DNA of 18,057 nt from Tepidimicrobium sp. GTDB taxonomy: Bacteria; Bacillota; Clostridia; Tissierellales; Tepidimicrobiaceae. Numbering within the stretch: the first letter of the stretch is position 1; every line of letters begins with the position of its first letter. Below are positions 8,060-15,283 of this stretch, in pieces. The DNA lies in the NCBI GenBank assembly GCA_012839395.1, contig DUNJ01000101.1, forward strand, positions 1-18,057, in the 5' to 3' direction. A program made the position numbers and the translations under genes. Below the pieces are notes generated by a model. That model was not told the origin of the DNA. It saw only the letters and a program-made list of their open reading frames with translations, and did not search any database.

Positions 8060-9406
8060 TCATTTCTCCACCTCTATGGGATATTTACCGCTGAAACAAC
8101 CAGCACAATATATCTCTTCTCCACCTGCAGCATCCAACAGTCCTTCCAAAGATAAAAAGCATAGGGAATCCGCCCCTATTATATCCCTTATCTCTTCCAC
8201 AGTTCTATTAGCAGCTATTAGGGTCTCCCTATTCGGTGTATGCATACCTAAATGGCATGGATACTTCACAGGAGGAGCCGATATCCGTACATGAACCTCC
8301 TCAGCACCTGCGCCTTTGAGCATATCTACCGTTCTCTTCATAGTAGTTCCCCGAACTATAGAGTCGTCTACCACTATTACTTTTCTTCCCTCCACGTTCT
8401 CCTTCAACACATTTAGCTTTATCCTTACCCCTCGTTCCTGCAATTCCCTAGTGGGTTGGACAAAGGTCCTACCTACATATCTATTCTTGATCAATCCTTC
8501 ATCATAAGGTATCCCAGATTCCTCCGCATAACCGATAGCAGCCACAGTTCCAGAATCAGGAGCAGATATTACTATATCCCCATTAGCCGGGCATTCCTTA
8601 GCTAAATTTCTTCCAGCCTTACGCCTCAGTAGATATATACTCTTTCCATCCAATTTGCTATCTGGCCTTGCAAAGTATATTATCTCAAATAGGCATATGT
8701 TTTTTTTCTTTGCTTTCCTAGCTCTAATCGATCTCATCTCTCCATCCATCACCACTACCATTTCCCCAGGTTCTACATCTCTTACATATTCGGCGCCTAT
8801 AGTGTCCAATGCACAGGTTTCAGAAACTAATATATAATCATTTCCCAGTCTGCCAATGCATAGAGGTTTTAATCCATAGGGATCCCTCACCCCTATAAGC
8901 CTATCGTTAGTCATTAACACCAATGCATAAGAACCCTTTGCATCCCTTATAGCATCTATTATAGCCTGTTCTATATCGTCTTTATGATACTTGGCGATCA
9001 GATTGGCAAATACCTCAGTATCGATGGATGTTTGAAATATTACCCCCTTGTCCTCCATGTCCTCTCTAATATCCTTAAGGTTAGCTAAACTGCCATCGTA
9101 GGCTAATGCCAAAGCCCCCTGTTTATATCCTACTACTAAAGGTTCTGCATTTATAGCAGTAACCTCTTCGATATCGCTATATCTAACATGCCCAATTCCT
9201 ATATTGCCCATCAACCTATCCAGTAGCTGGTCGTTAAAAACCTCATGGGCCAATCCCAAATCCTTATGATAATCTATATATCCATAATTGTTTATGGCTA
9301 TCCCCGCACTTTCCTGGCCCCTATGCTGCAATGCATATAGACCATAGTATATAATCCTGGATATGTGCATTTGATCTTCACTGTAGATACCAATGATTCC
9401 GCTCAT
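8060..9406 (-). CDS. purF: Amidophosphoribosyltransferase with a degenerate glutaminase site
   Basis: First committed purine step: PRPP plus ammonia, normally released from glutamine, gives phosphoribosylamine. The protein has 448 residues. The transferase half looks intact, with PRPP loop VIVVDDSIVRGTT, GLIKNRYVGRTF, and all four expected Fe-S cysteines of the Bacillus type (NICLFE, YPCHLG, and YCAGC). The glutaminase half is altered. The catalytic N-terminal Cys of Cys-Gly-Val-Phe-Gly-Ile is Ser2 here (Met-Ser-Gly-Ile-Ile-Gly-Ile), and the oxyanion-hole block HNGNL is Tyr103-Asp-Gly-Ser-Leu107. The Arg of GHVRYS is kept. No longer start is possible, because only GAG and AAT separate the ATG from an in-frame TGA, so no Cys-bearing propeptide exists. 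It lies 19 bases after purE. I infer an ammonia-dependent enzyme. Confidence 0.96.
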   Translation of the reverse strand: MSGIIGIYSEDQMHISRIIYYGLYALQHRGQESAGIAINNYGYIDYHKDLGLAHEVFNDQLLDRLMGNIGIGHVRYSDIEEVTAINAEPLVVGYKQGALALAYDGSLANLKDIREDMEDKGVIFQTSIDTEVFANLIAKYHKDDIEQAIIDAIRDAKGSYALVLMTNDRLIGVRDPYGLKPLCIGRLGNDYILVSETCALDTIGAEYVRDVEPGEMVVVMDGEMRSIRARKAKKKNICLFEIIYFARPDSKLDGKSIYLLRRKAGRNLAKECPANGDIVISAPDSGTVAAIGYAEESGIPYDEGLIKNRYVGRTFVQPTRELQERGVRIKLNVLKENVEGRKVIVVDDSIVRGTTMKRTVDMLKGAGAEEVHVRISAPPVKYPCHLGMHTPNRETLIAANRTVEEIRDIIGADSLCFLSLEGLLDAAGGEEIYCAGCFSGKYPIEVEK

Positions 9407-9425
9407 CTCATTTCATCCTCTCAAC

Positions 9426-9905
9426 TTATCCTTTCAGCTCCTTATTCATCCCCTCAACTTCTTCCTTCAGTTGAGTCTTATATTCCTTAAACTTCTTTCT
9501 CAATTCTGGATACTTTACTGATAGAATTTGAACTGCCAAAAGCCCTGCATTCTCTCCCCCATCGATAGCCACGGTAGCCACCGGTACTCCCTTGGGCATC
9601 TGTACCACCGATAACAGGGAATCCAAGCCATCCATAGTGGAGGATTTTATGGGTAATCCAATCACCGGTAAAGGGGTAACCCCTGCTATAACCCCAGCTA
9701 AATGTGCAGCCTTTCCAGCCGCTGCCACTATCAATTCTATCCCTTTCTGTTCCGCATTCCGTGCATATTCCATAGCTTCGAAGGGAGTTCTATGGGCAGA
9801 TATAACCCTAAAATCCACCTCTATTCCAAAATCCTCCAGTATATTTACGGCCTTTTCCACTACCTTTTTATCGGAAATACTTCCCATAATAACGCTAACC
9901 TTCAT
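9426..9905 (-). CDS. purE: N5-carboxyaminoimidazole ribonucleotide mutase / AIR carboxylase subunit
   Basis: Moves or adds the carboxyl group at the AIR to CAIR step. Family blocks are MGSISDKK (phosphate binding), SAHRTP, GKAAHLAGVIAG and GLDSLLSVVQMPKGVPVATVAI. I place the start at the ATG at 9903-9905 (159 residues): the upstream GTG at 9917 lies within the ribosome binding site AAAGGTGGGG. No purK is present here, so whether it acts as the class I mutase or with AIR and CO2 directly is open. purC, often next to purE in clostridia, is missing between purE and purF. Confidence 0.95.
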   Translation of the reverse strand: MKVSVIMGSISDKKVVEKAVNILEDFGIEVDFRVISAHRTPFEAMEYARNAEQKGIELIVAAAGKAAHLAGVIAGVTPLPVIGLPIKSSTMDGLDSLLSVVQMPKGVPVATVAIDGGENAGLLAVQILSVKYPELRKKFKEYKTQLKEEVEGMNKELKG

Positions 9906-9961
9906 AGATAACCCCACCTTTCATTTAACTTCTAATTCCTAAAATATATTCATCCTGTACC

Positions 9962-12900
9962 TTATCCAAAATAGTCTATTCCCGCTTTAAATATATCCTC
10001 ATATTCACTTCTTTCCACATTTTTATACAATCCAGCATCCACCCTATCGGAGCTAGCAATCCTACCTAGGATCCTTCCATCTGGGCTTGTCACGGCTTCA
10101 ATCCCCATCATAGATCCCGTTGGATTGAATCCTAAGTATTGAGTTGCAATTTGTCCCTTCCTTGTAAGCTCCTCTATTGTTTCAACATTGCCTACAATCC
10201 TTCCCTCCTTAGTGGATAAAGGTAATACCTGAATATCCCCTACCTCTTTTTTGCTAAACCATGGGGAAAGATTGGACACCACCTTGGTCTTTACCATTGT
10301 GGATATATATTGGCCACTTTCATTAAAAGTTATGCCTAAAGAGCTCTCTTCTAGATCTACGATCCTGCCATAAGCTATTAAGCCCGACCTTAAAAGACCC
10401 TTAAATCCATTGCCTATACCCAATATCAGTCCATCCTTATTCTTTAATAGATTCATCACCGCTTCCTCTACGTAGGCATTTTTCAATATATTGGCTATGA
10501 GTTTCCCACCGCCGCTAGGTTCATCTCCCAATACTGCACCGTCGGGTATGGCTAATATTTGGCATTCCTTAATTCCCTTTGCTATCTCTTTATAAGACTT
10601 TTTAATATCCTTCTCTGAAATAGATTTGAATACATAAGAATCCACCACACCCCCCGCATCCTCGAAGGATCTAGCCATATCATATTCCCCATGGGTCCCG
10701 GTAAATATTGGAATGAATACCCTTGGTTTGGACACCTTTATAGCAGGGAACTTATTTACCCCTTCGGTATACTCTATATCCATAGGCTCATATTCCCCAT
10801 CCTCTATCGGGAATACATCATTAAGGAGCTGGCCCCAATCTTTTATCAATTGTTTAAGGTCTATTTTAGTCCCTAATACATCTATATATCCTCCATCTAT
10901 AGTCCTCCCCAATACCTTGTAATCCACACCTTCCAATAATTTATCTGGTTCCCCATTTATTTCAACGATTATAGAACCATACTTGGGTAAAAATAGTTCG
11001 TCCTCGCCGATATCCGACGTAAATTTGAAACCTATTCCATTTCCAAAGGTCATCTCTGATATGCTACGCGCTATCCCACCAAACTTCACCGTGGAAGCCG
11101 ATATTATACTTCCATCATCTATCATTTCCTTTATCTTAGTATAGTTTGTATCCAGCTGATCAAAGTTTATCATGCCCTTGTCATCTATATTTAAGGATAT
11201 CAGTACTATATTGCTGCCTGTCTCTTTAAACTCTGGTGAAATGATATTTTCCATCCTATCCGTAGCCACAGCAAAACTTATTATTGTAGGAGGTACATCT
11301 ATATCCTCAAAGGTACCTGACATGCTATCTTTACCACCGATGCTAGGTATGTTTAAATTCTTCTGTACTAGGTAAGCACCTAATAATGCGCTAAAGGGCT
11401 TGCCCCATTTTGCTCTATCCTCCCCTAACCTTTCAAAGTATTCTTGGAAGGTCAGCCTGGCTTTCCTATAATCTCCACCCATGGCGGTTATCCTAGCTAG
11501 CGATTTTACTACAGCATACATCCCTCCATGAAAAGGGCTCCAGCTTGTAAGGTTGGGTTCAAATCCATATGTCATTAATGAACAGGTGTTGGTCTTCCCT
11601 TTCAACACGGGAATCCTTGCTGCCATTCCCTCTGCAGGGGTTAGCCTATGTTTTCCACCTAAGGGCATAAGAACTGTTCCTCCTCCTACGGTATGATCGA
11701 ACCTCTCTATTAGCCCCTTCTGACTAGCCGTGTTCAAATTAGTCATATTTCTTATCCATTTCGCTCTTATATTATTCCCTTTTACATGGTTAGGAATAGA
11801 TTTTAAATAGTCATGATTTTCAGGCTTTTGCACCAACACATCAGTCTTTTTGCTAACTCCATTGGTATCCAAAAAACGTCTGGATATATCAACTATTAAA
11901 TCCCCTCTCCAATCCATAATCAACCTATTGTCTTTTGTAATCTCAGCTACTAGAGTAGCCTCCAGATCCTCATCTCTTGCATATTCCTTAAATTCTTCCA
12001 AGTTCTCCCTGTCTATTACCACTGCCATTCTTTCCTGGGATTCGGATAGGGCTAGCTCGGTACCATCTAAGCCGGGATACTTTACCGGAACCTGGTTTAA
12101 ATCTATGAATAATCCATCGGCCAATTCGCCTATGGCAACGGATATGCCGCCTGCTCCAAAATCGTTACATTTTTTAATCATCCTACTTACATTTGCGTTT
12201 CTAAACAGCCTAAGTATCTTTCTCTCCAATGGAGGGTTTCCTTTTTGTACCTCTGCACCCCCGGTTTCCAAAGATTCTTCAGTATGTTCCCTAGATGATC
12301 CAACTGCTCCCCCCAATCCATCCTTACCAGTTCTGCCCCCTACTAGCAGTACCAAATCTCCTGGCTTAGGGGATTCCCTTATCACATTTTCCCTAGGCGC
12401 TGCAGCTACCAACGCCCCTACTTCCATCCTCTTGGCAACATACCCTTCATGGTATATCTCCCTGACAAACCCTGTTGGCACTCCTATCTGATTTCCATAG
12501 GAGCTGTACCCCTCCATTGCTGATCTAGTTATAACTCTCTGGGGCAATTTTCCTGCCAACGTATCTTCAAAGCTTTGTCTTGGATCGCTAGCCCCGGTTA
12601 TCCTCATAGCCTGATATACGTAGGATCTTCCCGAAAGAGGATCCCTTATACATCCTCCCAAACATGTGGAAGCACCCCCAAAAGGCTCTATTTCCGTGGG
12701 ATGGTTGTGGGTTTCATTTTTGAACATCAAAAGCCATCTCTCAGTCCTTCCATCTACATCCACATCTATCTCTATACTAGCTGCATTTATTTCCTCCGAT
12801 TCCTCTAAATCGTTTAATAAGCCTCTCTTCTTAATCTCCCTTGAGTTTATAGTAGCTAGATCCATTAGGCATAGAGGCTTCTCCTTATCTCCATATACAT

Positions 12901-13678
12901 ATCCCCTAGATTCCATGTATTCGTTAAAGGCTTTTTCTATCAATGACCTGTAGATACTTTCCTCAAATTCTACATCCATTATCTCAGTCATAAATGTGGT
13001 ATGCCTACAATGATCCGACCAATAGGTATCTATCACCTTAAGCTCAGTAATGGTTGGATCCCTTTTCTCTTCATCCCTAAAGTATTTTTGGCAGAATAAA
13101 AGATCCTCCATATCCATGCCAATTCCCCATTTTTCTCCCATATGAGCTATTTCTTTCTCCGACATATGGATAAATCCCTTTACGATCTCTATCCCATTAT
13201 GGGATTCAGTACGTTCTTTATATGTAAAGGAATCCAATTCTATTTCTCTCATCTCTACTGGATTTATGTAATAATCTTTAATTAAATTCAATTCCTTTTC
13301 ATCTATCCCCTTTAATGCCACTATCTTGGAATGCTTAACCTTTATGCCCTTCTTACATAATAACAGCCTTATGGCCTCCATAGACGCATCCTCTCTTTGA
13401 TTATATTGGCCGGGAACAAATTCCACTCTAAAGTACCTTTCATCTTTGCCAAATTTAATGGACGACTCATATATATGGTCCAGATTCACATCCCATAATA
13501 TATCTTTCACTATGCGATCATATTCTTCCCTAGTGCTATTTATAATATCGTATACATCGATAACTCTAACCTTTTCCAGAGATTCAATTTCTAAATAATC
13601 CTTAAAATCCCTATATAAAGCTTGCGACTCTATGTTATAATCTTCCTTTTTCTCCACAAACACTCTTCTAAAATCCAA
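9962..13678 (-). CDS. purL: Phosphoribosylformylglycinamidine synthase, single-chain, with a degenerate amidotransferase domain
   Basis: Converts FGAR to FGAM with ATP and ammonia. This is the long single-chain type, 1238 residues from a TTG at 13676-13678; an upstream in-frame TTG at 13693 is part of the ribosome binding site GGGAGGG and is rejected. The synthetase part is intact: SDHCRHTTF (221-229), NETHNHPTEIEPFGGAST, GGKDSMSGTF. The C-terminal class I glutamine amidotransferase domain (about 975-1238) keeps the scaffold but not the chemistry. The nucleophile in LGICNGFQ is Gly1089 (LGIGNGFK); the catalytic His-x-Glu of GHSER is Ser1209-x-Asp1211 (ASSDR). Neighbouring conserved blocks are changed too: GTNCEYD is GTHGEYD and PGGFSAGDEP is PDGAVLGDEP. 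It leads the operon. I infer use of free ammonia; an active PurQ elsewhere in the genome is the alternative. Confidence 0.95.
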   Translation of the reverse strand: MDFRRVFVEKKEDYNIESQALYRDFKDYLEIESLEKVRVIDVYDIINSTREEYDRIVKDILWDVNLDHIYESSIKFGKDERYFRVEFVPGQYNQREDASMEAIRLLLCKKGIKVKHSKIVALKGIDEKELNLIKDYYINPVEMREIELDSFTYKERTESHNGIEIVKGFIHMSEKEIAHMGEKWGIGMDMEDLLFCQKYFRDEEKRDPTITELKVIDTYWSDHCRHTTFMTEIMDVEFEESIYRSLIEKAFNEYMESRGYVYGDKEKPLCLMDLATINSREIKKRGLLNDLEESEEINAASIEIDVDVDGRTERWLLMFKNETHNHPTEIEPFGGASTCLGGCIRDPLSGRSYVYQAMRITGASDPRQSFEDTLAGKLPQRVITRSAMEGYSSYGNQIGVPTGFVREIYHEGYVAKRMEVGALVAAAPRENVIRESPKPGDLVLLVGGRTGKDGLGGAVGSSREHTEESLETGGAEVQKGNPPLERKILRLFRNANVSRMIKKCNDFGAGGISVAIGELADGLFIDLNQVPVKYPGLDGTELALSESQERMAVVIDRENLEEFKEYARDEDLEATLVAEITKDNRLIMDWRGDLIVDISRRFLDTNGVSKKTDVLVQKPENHDYLKSIPNHVKGNNIRAKWIRNMTNLNTASQKGLIERFDHTVGGGTVLMPLGGKHRLTPAEGMAARIPVLKGKTNTCSLMTYGFEPNLTSWSPFHGGMYAVVKSLARITAMGGDYRKARLTFQEYFERLGEDRAKWGKPFSALLGAYLVQKNLNIPSIGGKDSMSGTFEDIDVPPTIISFAVATDRMENIISPEFKETGSNIVLISLNIDDKGMINFDQLDTNYTKIKEMIDDGSIISASTVKFGGIARSISEMTFGNGIGFKFTSDIGEDELFLPKYGSIIVEINGEPDKLLEGVDYKVLGRTIDGGYIDVLGTKIDLKQLIKDWGQLLNDVFPIEDGEYEPMDIEYTEGVNKFPAIKVSKPRVFIPIFTGTHGEYDMARSFEDAGGVVDSYVFKSISEKDIKKSYKEIAKGIKECQILAIPDGAVLGDEPSGGGKLIANILKNAYVEEAVMNLLKNKDGLILGIGNGFKGLLRSGLIAYGRIVDLEESSLGITFNESGQYISTMVKTKVVSNLSPWFSKKEVGDIQVLPLSTKEGRIVGNVETIEELTRKGQIATQYLGFNPTGSMMGIEAVTSPDGRILGRIASSDRVDAGLYKNVERSEYEDIFKAGIDYFG

Positions 13679-13702
13679 GGTTATCCCTCCCAATAATTAG
13701 AT

Positions 13703-13746
13703 AAGCCCAGTCAGGTAGGCTCAGCGAAACCTACCCGACTGGGCTT
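13703..13746 (-). terminator. Terminator-like expression platform of the purL leader
   Basis: A 17-bp stem (13730-13746 with 13703-13719, one G-U pair) around a 10-base loop sits between the aptamers and purL. Its 5' arm includes the AAGCCC that ends the ykkC-type aptamer, so aptamer folding and this hairpin compete. The tail toward purL is UUAUCUAAUUAUU, only moderately U-rich. In PRPP riboswitches ligand binding prevents such a terminator and switches genes on; I infer the same here. Confidence 0.72.
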
Positions 13747-13854
13747 TTATCCCTTCGGTGTAATATCGTATCAGTTCAAATGAATGATACGATATCTGTA
13801 CCGCTTGGTCCAGACAAAGAAGGTTGTCTCTTTCGGAACCCTAGGTACACTTCC
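13741..13854 (-). promoter_or_regulatory. PRPP riboswitch aptamer (ykkC family, subtype 2b)
   Basis: On the minus strand the region shows the hallmark ykkC-family pieces in order: GUACCUAGGGUUCCG, CUGGACC, then ACACCGAAGGG and GGGAUAAAAGCCC at the 3' end. A long variable helix, AUAUCGUAUCA with UGAUACGAUAU, lies in between. The ykkC fold serves guanidine, ppGpp and PRPP classes. PRPP is assigned because it sits directly ahead of a de novo purine operon and behind a purine-type aptamer, the known tandem arrangement. The subtype was not confirmed by alignment. Confidence 0.82.
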
Positions 13855-13923
13855 GCCCATAATTAAATGATTTAAGGTCATTTAGTTAAAACTTCTCAAC
13901 CATATTATGAGAATAATATGAGC
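13855..13923 (-). promoter_or_regulatory. Variant purine-riboswitch aptamer, tandem with the PRPP aptamer
   Basis: The three-helix purine aptamer is readable: P1 GCUCAUA/UAUGGGC, P2 UUCUCA/UGAGAA, P3 UAAAUGA/UCAUUUA. L2 keeps AUAUGG and L3 is CCUUAAA, identical to the pbuE adenine riboswitch, so the GG/CC loop-loop contact is kept. The core is unusual. By xpt numbering (from memory), J2/3 is UUUUAAC rather than UUUCUAC (C50 to U, U51 to A), position 74 is U rather than the guanine-specifying C, and position 23 is U rather than A. P1 abuts the next aptamer directly. Ligand unknown: adenine, a related purine, or none if the aptamer is decayed. Confidence 0.75.
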
Positions 13924-13939
13924 TTGCTATTCAGTTCTT

Positions 13940-13974
13940 ATCATACTTTACTAACTCAATCCTATCAGTATGAT
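13940..13974. repeat. Inverted repeat around the purine operon -10 box
   Basis: Perfect 8-base arms ATCATACT (13967-13974 on the minus strand) and AGTATGAT (13940-13947) are separated by 19 bases. They bracket the -10 box and the likely start site of the purine leader. The geometry suits a repressor operator, in addition to the riboswitches. No protein can be assigned. Confidence 0.35.
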
Positions 13975-13987
13975 TTATCAATGTCAA
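13959..13987 (-). promoter_or_regulatory. Sigma-A-type promoter of the purine operon
   Basis: On the minus strand a perfect -35 box TTGACA (13982-13987) is followed after exactly 17 bases by TAGGAT (13959-13964). Transcription should start near 13952, about 30 bases before the first aptamer. The -35 box lies five bases after the stop of the acyltransferase gene, so the purine operon is independent of it. Confidence 0.82.
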
Positions 13988-13991
13988 GAAA

Positions 13992-15017
13992 TTATTGGCC
14001 CATTTTAATGCTTTTCCACGGTCTTTTTATACACCAATTTATTATTTCTTCGTAAAACTTAACGATAGGTTCACTAGCTAAAAATATGGTCAATATAAAA
14101 CTTCCGATTAATAGAGCAAATAATACTATAATATGTGAATAGCTAGATGATATATATTCTGAGAACTGAAGAGCTCTCAATCCTCTAACAAAAAATCCGT
14201 GAAATAAATAGACTACCAATGTATTCTGACCCCATCTGGTAAAAAACTGTTTCTCAACGGGTACAATGCTTAAGAAACCCACAATACCTACAATTCCTAG
14301 GGTCAAGCTAAACAATCGAATAACGGCTCCAAATTCGGCAATGTCTAAAAAATCTTCATAGGGCTTCGAGCCAAAGAATATATATCCATTTATATCGGGT
14401 ATACAATGAATTATTAGAAATATAATGGGTAAAGCTGCGGAAAACCACCTTTTCCATTTGCTTTTTCGAAATAGATGAATCCTATCTTCTTTAATATGGT
14501 AGCCTATGATGAAAAAGGGCAAAAAGACAAAGGTTCGTTGTAATGTCAATTCTCTTCCTATAAATGGAACATAACCGATTAACAGACTTCCTAAAATACT
14601 AATACAAATACCCGTCATGGGCTTAACCTCGCTAAAAAAATAGAGGGAAATTCGCCAAAAAAACGAACTTACCAAGAACCATAAAGACCAATTAGGTACA
14701 AGTAATCCAAATGAAAATGAATCATTGATCCCAATCAACCAATAGTAGAAGGAATATCCCCATTGAAAAATAATATATGGAACTATTAACTTATAAAAGC
14801 TATCCCTAATAGGCTTATCTTTCCTTATAAATGAATCTGCAAAATATCCTGAAATAAAGATGAAAGTAGGCATATGAAAAGAATAGATAAGTAGATATAA
14901 GTCGTAAACCCAGCGACTATACTTGGTAAAGGGCTGCAATAAATGTCCAAATACAACTAATAATATTAATAAAAATTTTGCGTTATCAAAATAATCATCC
15001 CTTCTCTGATTCTTCAT
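13992..15017 (-). CDS. Membrane acyltransferase, acyltransferase-3 / fucose 4-O-acetylase-like
   Basis: An integral membrane protein of 341 residues with about ten hydrophobic segments. The N-terminus has the family pattern: DNAKFLLILLVVFGH (a conserved His in the first membrane segment), then SFHMPTFIFISGYF. Proteins of this type (acyltransferase family 3, NolL-like) O-acetylate cell-surface sugars. I choose the ATG at 15015-15017 because GGAGGGGG precedes it; the longer frame from 15050 would place that site inside the gene. The acceptor is unknown, and no polysaccharide genes are beside it. It lies divergently from the DUF2935 gene. Confidence 0.85.
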   Translation of the reverse strand: MKNQRRDDYFDNAKFLLILLVVFGHLLQPFTKYSRWVYDLYLLIYSFHMPTFIFISGYFADSFIRKDKPIRDSFYKLIVPYIIFQWGYSFYYWLIGINDSFSFGLLVPNWSLWFLVSSFFWRISLYFFSEVKPMTGICISILGSLLIGYVPFIGRELTLQRTFVFLPFFIIGYHIKEDRIHLFRKSKWKRWFSAALPIIFLIIHCIPDINGYIFFGSKPYEDFLDIAEFGAVIRLFSLTLGIVGIVGFLSIVPVEKQFFTRWGQNTLVVYLFHGFFVRGLRALQFSEYISSSYSHIIVLFALLIGSFILTIFLASEPIVKFYEEIINWCIKRPWKSIKMGQ

Positions 15018-15283
15018 ATTACCCCCTCCACAAACTTCAATATCAAACAACTTTATCTAATTTTATAAAATGAAGTTTCTCTTAAAATATTACCCCCTTA
15101 TACAATTAATATTGAATCCATTTCAATAATTTGAATTATATTTTTAACCAGCCTCCTTCCCAGACTTATTCTATCAATTTAAATGCTATCATGTCCATAA
15201 GGTAATATAGATAGATTAGGAATAAATCCCTTAATTGATAAATATAGTTTACCAAATGTTAATTTTTTATAAGGGGGAATTTA

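Noticed and set aside
9407..9420. Possible upstream start of purF giving a propeptide with a catalytic Cys.
   Set aside because: Only GAG and AAT precede the ATG before an in-frame TGA, and neither is a start codon, so no Cys-bearing extension can be encoded.
11850..12491. A 213-codon open frame on the plus strand opposite purL.
   Set aside because: It mirrors the minus-strand purL coding frame, has a low-complexity Ser/Pro/Leu-rich product, no ribosome binding site, and lies inside a certain gene.
13679..13693. TTG at 13693 as the start of purL.
   Set aside because: That codon is part of the TTGGGAGGG ribosome binding site; the TTG six bases after the site is better placed.
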